From Planctomycetota bacterium (GTDB lineage Bacteria; Planctomycetota; Planctomycetia; Pirellulales; Pirellulaceae): a stretch of DNA of 45,227 nucleotides. Location: NCBI GenBank assembly GCA_026692885.1, contig JAPLNJ010000895.1, positions 1 to 45,227 of the forward strand, given 5' to 3'. Below the pieces are notes generated by a model. The model did no database searches and had not been told where the DNA came from. It saw only the letters and a program-made list of their open reading frames with translations. The position numbers and the translations under genes are program-made. Shown one piece after another: positions 25,590 to 34,734 of this stretch; position 1 is the first letter of the stretch; every line of letters starts with the position of its first letter.

Positions 25590-27426
25590 ATTCAATTCTT
25601 TCCCACTTCAGTTCGGCAAACTGCCGGTCGCCGTAGCGTACGGTCATGCGGTGCGGCAACTCGCCGCCCGGCACCGCACGGAAATCAGCGAAGTAAATCT
25701 CGCACGGATCCACGGTCGGCTCCGGCCACAGCTCCAGACCGATCAATTGGCCGCTCTGCGGATCACACAGAAATCGCGTCTCCATGACGTCGTGAGTTCC
25801 GATCAAGATATCGTACAGTCCCACGCGTCCAAGCACGGGCGCCGTGCCCCAGTAAACCACCTCGCCGAATTGCTGCGGTCCCAGTCGCAGGAAACGCTGC
25901 CAAAGGTGCAACGCGACCAGCAGTCCGCCGCTTTGCGCAGGTTCCCGCTGTTCGCCCAGCTCCTGCTTCAAGTCGACCTGGGCCTCGGCCGGAAAGCGGC
26001 CGAGCACTTTGTCGGGTCCTAACTCGATGTCCACCTTGCTCCCGTCCTGCGCCGTGCCGGACAACTTCCAGGTGTCCGCCGTCTTTGAAAAATCACCGTG
26101 CGCCGCGAGCGACTTCCAGACCCGCTCGCGATTCAGTTCGTTGAAGTAGTAGTTGGCGTAGCCCTTACGCGCCTTGATGAACTTCTTCACCTGCTCTGGA
26201 ATCGCCTGCTTCGAGGGTGTATGCGGCACGGGCATCGGCTGCGGTTCGGGGCGCTGTGGGCCTTTGTCGCCGCCCTTGGGCTTGGACTGTGGTTTCGGTT
26301 GGGGCAGTTCCGCGGGCTTCCGCACTTTCTCCAACAGTTCCTCGATGCCGTGCACCCCCATTAGACGCACCAAGACGTCGTGACGCTGGCCCTCATGCCG
26401 GTAGCTGAGCGGCACGCGCCAGCCCTTAGGGAAGATGCCCAGGACATTCTTCAAGCCATTGACGGTCGTGATCGATCGGCCGCCGATGGCAAACACTTCG
26501 TCGCCATAACGCAACCCGCGGCGATAGACGTCACTGGTGTCGAGGATGTCGCTGACCACCACGCGGCCGTCCTCGTCCCGGGATACGGTGGCACCCAACG
26601 TCGCGTGGTCCACGATGCGTCCGCTGTGCAAGACGCCGAGAAAGTTCTTGATCTGGTTGATGGAGATCGAGTAACCCACGCCCACGTTGACGCGACCACG
26701 CTTCTCGAACGAGCAGCGGCCGTTGATGCCGATCAAGTCGCCGTCGGAATTGTACAACGGGCCGCCGGAATTGCCCGGATTGATCGAAGCATCGGTCTGG
26801 AGACAATCGGTGTATTCCAACAACGTGCCCGCCGGACCTTGGTAACGATGCACGCCCGAAACGATGCCGTAGGTGACGGTGGGCTGGAAATCAGTGGCCA
26901 GCAGGAACGGGTTGCCGACGGCAAAGCACCAGTCGCCCACGTGCACCTGGTCGCTGTCCGCCAACTTCGCGGCGGGGAAATCCACACGCCCCAGCAGCTG
27001 GATCAAGGCCACATCGCCGGTGGGATCCAGTCCGACCAGGACCGCATCGTACAAACCGCCGTCGGCCATAGCACATTTCATGGTCTCGCCAGCCGGTTGG
27101 GTGACGTGGAAGTTCGACAGGGCGTAGCCGTCAGGCGAGATGACTACCGCCGAGCCGCCGCCTTGGCCGCCCCCGGCGAACACGCAGACCGCCGTCTTCG
27201 CCGCCTTGGCCACCGCGGCGATGCGATCTTGTTCCGCCTTGAGCACCGGGTCGGGAACCTCGGCCGCCCCGGCCGTGAGGCAAGCGGACAGAAGAAGAAT
27301 TCCGGCAGCCCACACTGGCCCGAATCGCCCGCGAGGGATGCCCGTGCTGGCGCGTTTTGCCGTTGCGCAGGCTGGCGTGCTGCGAGATGGAGTACCGCGA
27401 AGCGGTTGTGTCTCGCTCTTGCTCAT
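25573..27426 (-). CDS. Exported HtrA-like serine protease with PDZ domain and long C-terminal extension
   Basis: A 617-aa protein. A signal peptide (VWAAGILLLSACLTAGAA, about res. 38-55) leads to a trypsin-like domain with all three catalytic sites: SNFHV (His), DPTGDVALIQL (Asp), NPGNSGGPLYNSDG (Ser). A PDZ-like block follows (YRRGLRYGDEVFAIGGRSIT), then a Pro/Gln/Lys-rich linker (PQPKPQSKPKGGDKGPQRP) and a unique 200-aa C-terminal domain. It is the only one of the three protease-like proteins in this operon that looks active, so the other two may be regulators or adaptors. Start ATG 27426 overlaps the stop of the NPCBM gene (ATGA), with GCGAGG upstream. Confidence 0.85.
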   Translation of the reverse strand: MSKSETQPLRGTPSRSTPACATAKRASTGIPRGRFGPVWAAGILLLSACLTAGAAEVPDPVLKAEQDRIAAVAKAAKTAVCVFAGGGQGGGSAVVISPDGYALSNFHVTQPAGETMKCAMADGGLYDAVLVGLDPTGDVALIQLLGRVDFPAAKLADSDQVHVGDWCFAVGNPFLLATDFQPTVTYGIVSGVHRYQGPAGTLLEYTDCLQTDASINPGNSGGPLYNSDGDLIGINGRCSFEKRGRVNVGVGYSISINQIKNFLGVLHSGRIVDHATLGATVSRDEDGRVVVSDILDTSDVYRRGLRYGDEVFAIGGRSITTVNGLKNVLGIFPKGWRVPLSYRHEGQRHDVLVRLMGVHGIEELLEKVRKPAELPQPKPQSKPKGGDKGPQRPEPQPMPVPHTPSKQAIPEQVKKFIKARKGYANYYFNELNRERVWKSLAAHGDFSKTADTWKLSGTAQDGSKVDIELGPDKVLGRFPAEAQVDLKQELGEQREPAQSGGLLVALHLWQRFLRLGPQQFGEVVYWGTAPVLGRVGLYDILIGTHDVMETRFLCDPQSGQLIGLELWPEPTVDPCEIYFADFRAVPGGELPHRMTVRYGDRQFAELKWERIEYAAGK

Positions 27427-28619
27427 TTGATTAACCTCGCCTCGCACAGATCCAAGTGATCCGCGATATCCAGTTCCTGCCCGAAATCGACGAGGATCTT
27501 CAGACGCTTGACGCCGGTGAGGTCCAGATCCACGGTCAACGGCGGATCGCGGCCGGTGATGGTCTTGGACAGCAGCACCCGTTCATCCCCCGAGAGTTTG
27601 AGATCCACGTTGCCGCCCTCCCGGACGCGATCGTCGATGCCCAGGACGGCGTGAAACTGCCGGAATTCTGCGGTCAGCCGGTAGACGAGTTCGGTGCGAC
27701 TGCGAATGGCCAAACCCCGCGGATAGACGGTGCCGCCCAACAACAGCGAGCCACCGCCGAAACTTTGGTCCTTCCTCGGCTGGAACAGTTTCGTCAGCAG
27801 TGGCTGCGGTAGCAGCGAATCGACGTACGGCCGCCAGTGCATCGTCTCCGGTTCCAAGTCGCTCAGCCACACGGTGTTGCCGCTGGAGAAATTGACCTTC
27901 AGCAACTGCTTCGCGGGAAGCAAGACTTTCATCCCCGCAGCCGTGACCAATTCGAATTGTCCCTCGACGAACCGCAACGACTTGACGTTCCACTGGGAGG
28001 CAGTCGCATCGGTCACCTGACACAACCGCTGGCGATAGTCGCCCGCCACGGGATGGTAGTACACCAGGCCGTCCAGCTTCTTGCGGTTCACGTCCATGCG
28101 TTGGTCTTGGACCTCGAATTGGACCGACTCGGCGGTGACATCATGCAGCACGCCTTCCAGTTGATCCAGGTTGTTGGTGCGCCGGATCACGACGATGTCC
28201 GTGTCCAGCTTTTGCGCAGCGAGGTCGGTCCACTGCTTGGCAAGATCCGGCGTCTGTCCGTGATCTCGCCAACGCACGGAGTGGATGGAGTGCGTGGGGA
28301 CGGTGGCCGTTTGCCCACTGGCCCAAGTGAACGCAGCGATGCCTTTGGAGACCGTGAATTGCGTCGTGTGCAATTGCGAACCATCGACGAGTTCCACCCA
28401 GACGGTGGCGGCGTCACGCGGCGGGCTGACGGGTTGGCTCGGTGCGATCTCCCACAGCCCGGACAAGTCGAGGGTCTGCCGGCCGTCGACCGTCTGCACG
28501 ATCGCCGCCTGTGCAGTCAAGTCGACCAGTTCACCGCTGACTGTAGGGCCGGACAACGGTTTCACATCGACCGGGAGGCCGGAGAAACTCAGGATGCTGA
28601 ACACGATAAGCTGCCACAT
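27423..28619 (-). CDS. Secreted NPCBM-domain protein
   Basis: A 398-aa protein with a short signal peptide (MWQLIVFSILSFSGLPV). The N-terminal and middle parts are beta-rich, with several segments like 'LEGVLHDVTAESVQFEVQD'. The end (about 290-398) is an NPCBM/NEW2-type carbohydrate-binding domain: GLAIRSRTELVYRLTAEFRQ, FHAVLGIDDRVREGGNVDL, LDLTGVKRLKILVDFGQELD, HLDLCEARLIK. It is the first gene of the protease operon. Such proteins are common in planctomycetes and probably bind surface or extracellular glycans. Confidence 0.82.
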   Translation of the reverse strand: MWQLIVFSILSFSGLPVDVKPLSGPTVSGELVDLTAQAAIVQTVDGRQTLDLSGLWEIAPSQPVSPPRDAATVWVELVDGSQLHTTQFTVSKGIAAFTWASGQTATVPTHSIHSVRWRDHGQTPDLAKQWTDLAAQKLDTDIVVIRRTNNLDQLEGVLHDVTAESVQFEVQDQRMDVNRKKLDGLVYYHPVAGDYRQRLCQVTDATASQWNVKSLRFVEGQFELVTAAGMKVLLPAKQLLKVNFSSGNTVWLSDLEPETMHWRPYVDSLLPQPLLTKLFQPRKDQSFGGGSLLLGGTVYPRGLAIRSRTELVYRLTAEFRQFHAVLGIDDRVREGGNVDLKLSGDERVLLSKTITGRDPPLTVDLDLTGVKRLKILVDFGQELDIADHLDLCEARLIK

Positions 28620-28635
28620 GCGTCATCTCTGCTAA

Positions 28636-28700
28636 CTAGCACCAAACGGTTTTTCCAGGCGTCGGCATTCACTTTGGTATTTGATGAATGCCCCCGGCTT
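28636..28700. mobile_element. Left end of MITE-like family, variant type
   Basis: CTAGCACCAAACG then GTTTTTCCAGGCGTCGGC and a ATTCACTTTGG..TTGATGAATGCCCCCGGC segment. Nearly identical to 45000-45075, but unlike the inside of the copies at 1922, 8722 and 21119. No matching right end was found nearby. Confidence 0.55.
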
Positions 28701-28715
28701 GCCCCTCGTCGTTAA

Positions 28716-28992
28716 CCACAACTCTTCCGCCCCAACAGGGCATTAACAAATCAGCCCAGGGCAGAGCGTCGCGGCGACAGCCGCAGAGCGACGCCCTGGG
28801 TGCAGTATCGATTCAGCACGGTAGCCCTGAAAGGGCGAAACAAATCGGTTCATCCCACACGCATCGCTCGTCAGATGCGCCAAGGCTTGTTTCGCCCCTT
28901 CAGGGCTGGCGTTCCTGAGACTCCTCTAACCCTGCCCCTATCGGGGCGAAAACTTAAGCTGCTATGTGGCTGCCCCTATCAGAGCGAAAACT
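28716..28992. repeat. Large palindromic intergenic repeat, copy 3 (right arm damaged)
   Basis: The left arm is complete (CCGCCCCAACAGGGC, GCCCAGGGCAGAGCG, AGCCCTGAAAGGGCG). In the right arm the CCCAGGGCGGCG..GCTCTGCCCTGGG unit is missing, and the end hairpin is present twice (GCCCCTATCGGGGC near 28933 and a decayed one near 28973). Confidence 0.7.
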
Positions 28993-29113
28993 TGTGTATA
29001 AGGACGAGGGCTTGCCCGCGGGATGCTTACGTTCGTCGCTACACACACGCCTTACTCCTTCCTGGCCGTCCCGTCCGTCGAGACATGCAACGCATTTTCT
29101 TTCGTAACGTCGA

Positions 29114-30145
29114 TCATTCGTTTCCCTCGCGAGCCAGCCGACGAAAATACTCCTCGATCACTTCCCGATAATGGGCGGGCAAGCCCTTGCTGATCTGCTG
29201 CAACGCTTCTTGCCGTTGCTTGGGCGGCAGATTGCCCCAGCCGGGCTGAGCGCCGATCCGTTTCGGGTCGACATTGCCGGGGCCACTGCCGCCCCCAGGC
29301 AGGCTGTCCTGCATCGGACTGCGGGGTTGTTTTCCGCCGACCTTGCCGGCCGCCTGCTGCTGTTGCTGTTGAAGTTGCTTCTCCAAGTCCTCGATCATCT
29401 TGTCCAGCTTGCCGATTACGTCGTCTTCCTGCTGCCGGACTTTCTTGCCGGCCCGCCCGAGACCTAACCGGCGTTCGATGTCGTCCATCAAACGGGAAAC
29501 CTCGTCCAACGAGTCGGGCTTCAACGGCGCGAGGTCAGCCTCCATCAACTGGCCGACGACCTGGTAGCGGCGCGGGAGCGTGGCCTTGTTCTCCATCAAT
29601 TTGCTGGCGGCGGCCAAGAACGCCTCCTTGTCGAGCAGGCGGTGAAAGCCGACGCTCTGATAGAACAACAGCAGGGCTGGGTCGACGACGTCCGCCGGCT
29701 TCAAGTCTCGAATCTGCGCCAGCGACTCGTCGTAAAACGCGTGCTGAGCAAGCCAACGGGCGTAGTACAGCCGGAGGTTGTTACGGACCAGGGGTGGGGA
29801 AGCCTGGTCCTGCAGCCCAGCGAACTGCGGTACCATCGCGGGGGCTTGTTCGCTACGGCACAATTCCAGCAACTCACGCGTGGACGGGTCAACCAAGGCG
29901 ATTGTGCCAGCCAGTCGGTCGAGCAGGTCCGCGTCCGGCGCCGCCCAGAGTTTTTCCACCTGCTGCCGCGTCGGTTCGTCGGCTTTTCGGCTGGCGAGCC
30001 ATTGGTCAACCTGGGGTTTGATCTCCGCCACGGTGGGTTGGCGCCAGCTGGCCTGACGTTCCAGTTCTTGATCGGCGGCGCGAGCGTTGATGCATGGAGC
30101 CGCGAAGCAGAGTGCCAGGCAGGCTGTTAGAGATTTGCAGGACAT
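29114..30145 (-). CDS. Exported planctomycete protein with coiled-coil, function unknown
   Basis: A 343-aa protein with a signal peptide (MSCKSLTACLALCFAAPCINARA). A helical body follows (LLDRLAGTIALVDPSTRELL, NNLRLYYARWLAQHAFYDES), then a predicted coiled coil with poly-Gln (VIGKLDKMIEDLEKQLQQQQ) and a Gly/Pro-rich region. It ends in QRQEALQQISKGLPAHYREV. It is the last gene of the MoxR/BatA operon, 55 bp after the 602-aa gene. The start at ATG 30145 fits the signal peptide. No named family recognised with confidence. Confidence 0.72.
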   Translation of the reverse strand: MSCKSLTACLALCFAAPCINARAADQELERQASWRQPTVAEIKPQVDQWLASRKADEPTRQQVEKLWAAPDADLLDRLAGTIALVDPSTRELLELCRSEQAPAMVPQFAGLQDQASPPLVRNNLRLYYARWLAQHAFYDESLAQIRDLKPADVVDPALLLFYQSVGFHRLLDKEAFLAAASKLMENKATLPRRYQVVGQLMEADLAPLKPDSLDEVSRLMDDIERRLGLGRAGKKVRQQEDDVIGKLDKMIEDLEKQLQQQQQQAAGKVGGKQPRSPMQDSLPGGGSGPGNVDPKRIGAQPGWGNLPPKQRQEALQQISKGLPAHYREVIEEYFRRLAREGNE

Positions 30146-30200
30146 GAGTTTTCTCTTCTTCGCGAGGGCTCCTGGCACCAAACGAGTTTCCTTGAAGTCC

Positions 30201-32009
30201 CTACTTGTTCTTACCGAGTACCAAGTCGCGGGTGACACGATAAATCCGATCCTGCTTTTCCGCCAGCTTGAGCAGGGCGTCGCGCAACTCTTGATCGGTG
30301 GCCTGCCCGGTAGGATCCTCGATGTTATCCAGGAGTTTCGCGTACCGTTGCGTGCGGGTGTTCACCCGCATCTGCAGCGACCGAATCATCTTCAATTCGG
30401 CGAGCGAGTCCACCAACGGCTGATCCTGCGGTTGGCCGGGCGGCATGGGTTGCGATTGCTGCTGCTTCTTATCCCGGTCTTTCTGGGCCTTTTGCAGGGC
30501 GGCGATCAGCTCCTCCAGAGCCGCGATGATGTCCTGTTCGATCCCTTGCGTGATCTTGCCGACGTTCGCCGCGTCGAGACGATCCGTGGCCTGCTGCATG
30601 TCGTCGCGCATCTGGCCCACCGTCTCCGGAAAGGCGACGGAAGAACCTTCCTCCATGAGCAGGTTCAACGCCTTGTCCGCCTCGACCACCAACTTGCGCT
30701 CCTCCGAAGCCAGTTTGCCGGCAGGCACGTTGACTTTCAGTTCGCGTTCCAGCTCCGGCACCTTGTCCAAACGCGTCGTATCCTCATAAATCCGCATCTG
30801 GATTTCCAGCATTTTGCGGAACCGACCTTCCAGCAGAGCCAAGACACGCTCGACTTCCTCTTCCCGCAACTGCCGCAGGATACGTTCCAGTTCCGCCTTG
30901 GCCTTTTCCAGTTCTTCCTTGGCCTGCTCTTGTTCCTGGACAGCCTCTTTGCGTTGGGCTTCTTCGAGCTTCTTCTGGGCGTCACGCATTTTCTGTTCGG
31001 CGGCCTGGACGCGTTTGCGGGCGGGGTTGCCGGCCTGATCTTGCTTGGCCTGGGGTGGCTGGTCGCTGTCGTCGCTAGGGCCCTGCTGGCCTGGCTCCTG
31101 CTGCCCCTGGTCCTGCGACTGGCCGTCCTTGCTCTTCTGCCCTTGCCCGCCGCCCTTGCCAGGCTCCTTGGCGGGCTTTCCTTGGCCCTGGCGGTCCTTG
31201 CCTTGCTCCTTCGCTGACGGTCCTTTTTCTTGGCCGTCCTTGCTCTGCCCCTCCTTGCCCTGTCCTTTATCAGATCCCTGCCCCTGGTCTTTGCCTTTCG
31301 GCTCGTCGCTGGGCTTGTCTTCCGGCTTCTGCTTCGGTTGGCCCTTGCCGTCGTCCTGCTTCTCTTGCTCTTGACGATCCGGCTTCTTGTCGCTGCCTTC
31401 GGGGCCGGGCTGTTTCTTGCCTCCGCTGGCGTCGCTCTCTTCGTTTTCCTGGATTTTCTTGCCCAACTGGCCCGTACGTTCGGCCACCTTGGCTTGATCT
31501 TTGGCGACTTCTTCCGTCGGGACGCCGCCTTCGGTGCGGCCTTGAACGCTCTTCTCCAAGCGGAGGATCCGTTCCACCTCTTTCAAATACTCCCGGATTC
31601 GTTCCTGCTCGCTCTTGAGCCGGTCTGAGCGGTTCTCGCTCAACAGCAACTCCAACAGGCCCTGCAAGTCCTTGCGCACGTCCTGCTGGTTCTCCAGCGC
31701 CCGCTTCAGCTGTTCTTGACTGAGCAGCTTGACGATCGAATTGAGCTTAGCGGCGGTCAGGTTTTCCTTGGACTGCTTGAGGACCTGCATCAACAGGGCG
31801 GCTCGCTTGGGATTGGAGACCGCTTCGATGCGGGCCATATCCTCCAACAACTTCTCCAGCTTGCCATACTTGTCAGCGACGACACCTTGTTGGACTGCCA
31901 GTTGGTCGACGGATCGCGGGGGCGACTGATCCTGAGCGCGCACGCCAAGAGTCGGCAGGACGCTGATGCCGAGCAAGAGACACCCCAGCAGTATTCGCTT
32001 TGTGGTCAC
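30201..32009 (-). CDS. Exported coiled-coil protein with a highly charged low-complexity middle
   Basis: A 602-aa protein. GTG 32009 is chosen because GAGGA lies about 8 bp upstream and a signal peptide follows (KRILLGCLLLGISVLPTLGV). Residues 40-190 are helical (LEKLLEDMARIEAVSNPKRA, QEQLKRALENQQDVRKDLQG). Residues about 195-320 are Lys/Gly/Gln/Asp/Pro-only low complexity. Residues 325-420 are a strong predicted coiled coil (KRVQAAEQKMRDAQKKLEEA), then further helices follow. It is a typical member of the planctomycete BatA-type operon, with probable structural or adaptor role at the cell envelope. Long opposite-strand frames here are side effects of its Lys/Gln-rich codons. Confidence 0.75.
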   Translation of the reverse strand: MTTKRILLGCLLLGISVLPTLGVRAQDQSPPRSVDQLAVQQGVVADKYGKLEKLLEDMARIEAVSNPKRAALLMQVLKQSKENLTAAKLNSIVKLLSQEQLKRALENQQDVRKDLQGLLELLLSENRSDRLKSEQERIREYLKEVERILRLEKSVQGRTEGGVPTEEVAKDQAKVAERTGQLGKKIQENEESDASGGKKQPGPEGSDKKPDRQEQEKQDDGKGQPKQKPEDKPSDEPKGKDQGQGSDKGQGKEGQSKDGQEKGPSAKEQGKDRQGQGKPAKEPGKGGGQGQKSKDGQSQDQGQQEPGQQGPSDDSDQPPQAKQDQAGNPARKRVQAAEQKMRDAQKKLEEAQRKEAVQEQEQAKEELEKAKAELERILRQLREEEVERVLALLEGRFRKMLEIQMRIYEDTTRLDKVPELERELKVNVPAGKLASEERKLVVEADKALNLLMEEGSSVAFPETVGQMRDDMQQATDRLDAANVGKITQGIEQDIIAALEELIAALQKAQKDRDKKQQQSQPMPPGQPQDQPLVDSLAELKMIRSLQMRVNTRTQRYAKLLDNIEDPTGQATDQELRDALLKLAEKQDRIYRVTRDLVLGKNK

Positions 32010-32084
32010 GATCCGATCCTCGCCTTCCTGATGTGCGCCGCGGCCGTTCACCTCACTGCTGTGAACAGCTTGGAACCAGAGCGA

Positions 32085-34577
32085 TCACTTCAAATCCTGC
32101 AGCAGGCCTTTCTGCCGCTCCTTCCCGGTCTCGTCGATCAATTTCTCCTGGTCTTTCATGAGCTGGCGAACGATGTCCAGCAATTCGTTGAACGTTTCGA
32201 GGTCCAGCATGTGCTGCAGGATTTTTTCCAACTCGGCCAGCACGTCGTTGGCCTGCTGCAGTGCAGCATTCGCCTCGGTCGTTCCCGCCTGTGCATCATA
32301 TCGCTTGGCGGTCAGATCGGCCAATAAGGTTTTCTCCAGGAGCTCCAAACGGCGTTGCAGTTCCGGAAACATGGTCTCCCCGATTAACTGGAGCGGTTCG
32401 GAGATCAGCTCCTGCAGACGCTGCTTGCGGTCCTCGGTATCCACGCGGTTATTGATCAACTCCTCGCGCAGGTCGCGGAACGACGCGGCCACGCCGAGCA
32501 CTTCCTGGGTGGCTTTGCGGGCCTGCTGCAGCGACTGCTGGGCGCGCAGTAACCGCAGCGACTGCGTGCGTTCGGGCGGGACGGCAGTCTTGGCAGGTTT
32601 CGCCTTGGCTGCGTCCTTCTCGCCCGCGGCCTCTGCGGGGGTTCTGTCGCTGGGCGGGTGAGGCTCCTGCGCCGCCCCGTCTGCGGGAGTTCCGTCCTGG
32701 GGAGGGCGAGGCTCCTGCCGAGCCGCATCTTCGGGTTCCGCGCCGCGGTCGGTCGTCGGGGCCGCCACGCGATTCAGGAAATCGCGGGCCTGCCGCACCT
32801 CCTCGATGATCTGCTCGAACCGCCGCCGCAAGCCGATCTCGCGCGCTTCCAGCATCGACAGCAATTGGTCCGGCGTGACGACCTCCAGTTGGTAGCGGTC
32901 GCTGCTGCCCACGTTCGGCCCGTCGTCCAGGTTGAATTTGTCCGCCGCCTGGATGACCAACAGCAGCTTGTCCTTGGGCTGCAACTCCAGGCCGTCGGAC
33001 TGCGAGCGCAGGTCACGGAAATCGAGCGCGGCGTCCGCCTGGCCGGCCTTCTGTAGACGAAACTCGTGAGCATACTTTAGGTTTCGCGGTTGTTCCGCAG
33101 TATCGATAGCGGCCGGAACCAGCTCGACGTCGAACCATGTCTTGTCCACCGCGTAATCGTCCGTGATCCGGCCTTGGATCGGGACGATCACATTCGGCGT
33201 GACGGCCGAGCCGATGCCCTTCAGACCAATGTCCACCCGCGGCGACTCGTCAGGAACCGCGGTCAGAAAGACGCGGTACGGTCGCTCGGTCACCACGTTG
33301 TCGACGTCGACCAGGGTCACATCAAGGGTCAGGTTCTCCTGCAAGTTGGCCACGCGGTGCACGAATTGTTTCCGGGCGTCGTCGAGGCCGGTGATCGTCA
33401 GAGGCACCGTCTCGTGCGTCACCGGGTTGACCAGTTCCACCCGTTCCAGCGGCTTGTTCGTGTGGACGCGAATCGTCACGTCGGTCCCGCGCGGCAATTG
33501 CGTGGCGCTGGTCCACTCGATGGTGCGGGGCAGCCAAGAACCCAGGGTCTGGTCGATCAAGTACTGAGGAAACACGCACTCCAACTCGACGCCGGTTACC
33601 GCCGGGCTGTCCACCACTTCGATACGAAAGTCGCGGACGCGGAAGTCGTAGCCCACCACGTCGAAGCGGAGGCTGGACAAAATGCCTCGCAGCGGCTTGC
33701 CGGCAAACGAGTAATTCTGATACTGGCCTCGGCCACGCTGGCTGCGGTTCATCGTGACGCGTCCCCGCTCGCCTTCGGCGGCGCGGTAGTGGACGGTGCA
33801 AGCCTGCGGCACGACCTTCGCGCCCAGATCCGCGCGGGCTTGCAGACGCAGGTTGGAGCCCTTGGCCACCTTCAGCGCGCCATCGCGGAACGGGATCAGC
33901 GGCGGTTCCTGCACGCGGTCCGCCGCATCTTCCGGCCCCAGCAGTTCCACCCCGACGACTTCGATCAGCGCATGCCGCGGCCAGGCCTCGTCGCGTAACA
34001 GGTATAACCGCCGGACCCAGATGCTCGCGCCCTCCGGATGGAAGGCACAGAACAACGCCACGCTGACCAGCAGACCACCGGCCCCCAGCAGTGCGAGGAG
34101 CAGCGGACGGAAGTTGAAGACCTGACCAAGACGGACGTCCGGCATGCTGGCCAACGCTGCGTGGCCGGTCCGCGTAAGCATTTCGAGGTCGAACGACTCG
34201 GCGTGGTCGGGCTGCTCGGTTAACTCCACGGTTGTCACCAGACTGTCCCGAAAACCGGCGAAGCGACGTTCCAGGATCATCGCCAGATTCCGATCCGTCA
34301 ACGGCACGAAGACGCGGCGGAAAATCCAGCGGTACAGGATCAGCGCCAAGACAACCGCGATGATCACGAGCACCACGGCCCGCGCCAGACACGGCATCTC
34401 GCTGGCGCCCACCAGCACGGGCAAGTAGTCCAGTGCGAGGCCGCCCCAGAACGTCAATCCCAGCCAGACGCAACTGACGGCGAGACCTTCGAGCCAGACG
34501 TAGCCACGGATTCGCCACCGCAACCGTGCGAGCAGCGTGCGAATGCTGGGATCGAGTTGTGAGGGGGGGACAGTCAT
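32085..34577 (-). CDS. Large membrane-anchored DUF4175-like protein
   Basis: An 830-aa protein. Two N-terminal helices (VSCVWLGLTFWGGLALDYLP and ARAVVLVIIAVVLALILY), a soluble segment and a third helix (LLLALLGAGGLLVSVALFCA) come first. A long beta-rich extracytoplasmic region follows, with DESPRVDIGLKGIGSAVTPN and ITDDYAVDKTWFDVELVP, blocks seen in planctomycete DUF4175-type proteins. The C-terminal 250 residues are helical with a Pro/Ala/Glu linker and a coiled-coil end. It lies between the VWA gene and the coiled-coil gene of the MoxR operon. The function is unknown; it may present the complex across the inner membrane. Confidence 0.75.
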   Translation of the reverse strand: MTVPPSQLDPSIRTLLARLRWRIRGYVWLEGLAVSCVWLGLTFWGGLALDYLPVLVGASEMPCLARAVVLVIIAVVLALILYRWIFRRVFVPLTDRNLAMILERRFAGFRDSLVTTVELTEQPDHAESFDLEMLTRTGHAALASMPDVRLGQVFNFRPLLLALLGAGGLLVSVALFCAFHPEGASIWVRRLYLLRDEAWPRHALIEVVGVELLGPEDAADRVQEPPLIPFRDGALKVAKGSNLRLQARADLGAKVVPQACTVHYRAAEGERGRVTMNRSQRGRGQYQNYSFAGKPLRGILSSLRFDVVGYDFRVRDFRIEVVDSPAVTGVELECVFPQYLIDQTLGSWLPRTIEWTSATQLPRGTDVTIRVHTNKPLERVELVNPVTHETVPLTITGLDDARKQFVHRVANLQENLTLDVTLVDVDNVVTERPYRVFLTAVPDESPRVDIGLKGIGSAVTPNVIVPIQGRITDDYAVDKTWFDVELVPAAIDTAEQPRNLKYAHEFRLQKAGQADAALDFRDLRSQSDGLELQPKDKLLLVIQAADKFNLDDGPNVGSSDRYQLEVVTPDQLLSMLEAREIGLRRRFEQIIEEVRQARDFLNRVAAPTTDRGAEPEDAARQEPRPPQDGTPADGAAQEPHPPSDRTPAEAAGEKDAAKAKPAKTAVPPERTQSLRLLRAQQSLQQARKATQEVLGVAASFRDLREELINNRVDTEDRKQRLQELISEPLQLIGETMFPELQRRLELLEKTLLADLTAKRYDAQAGTTEANAALQQANDVLAELEKILQHMLDLETFNELLDIVRQLMKDQEKLIDETGKERQKGLLQDLK

Positions 34578-34656
34578 CGTTTGTGAGGTCGTCTAAACCA
34601 CGTTTCTCAATCCGCGGAGACACGCGTACTGCGCCGCGCGGTGTCAGGCTGGAATG

Positions 34657-34695
34657 CCTAATCTTTCACCCTAATCTTTCACCCTGATCTTTCAC
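34657..34695. repeat. Three tandem 13-bp units CCTAATCTTTCAC
   Basis: Units at 34657, 34670 and 34683, the last with one change (CCTGATCTTTCAC), in the 157-bp gap between the VWA gene and the DUF4175-like gene. Confidence 0.7.
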
Positions 34696-34708
34696 CTTAG
34701 CGACCAGT

Positions 34709-34728
34709 GTCAGGCTGGAAAGCCTGAC
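34709..34728. repeat. Small palindrome GTCAGGCT-4-AGCCTGAC, copy 3 (inverse)
   Basis: Exact inverse of 21065-21084, 7 bp beyond the stop of the VWA gene fragment. It is the same position relative to a stop as at 1838. Confidence 0.6.
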
Positions 34729-34734
34729 CTACGG

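Larger units (their letters stand above)
28620..29113. other. Repeat-filled gap between the protease operon and the coiled-coil gene
   Basis: Holds a left end of the MITE-like family (28636-28648 CTAGCACCAAACG, followed by sequence that recurs at 45000-45075) and large palindrome copy 3. No gene was found. Confidence 0.6.

Noticed and set aside
30087..31217. 376-aa Leu-rich + strand frame opposite the charged coiled-coil gene
   Set aside because: Its Leu-rich composition is what Lys/Gln/Glu codons give when read backwards. There is no start signal or family.
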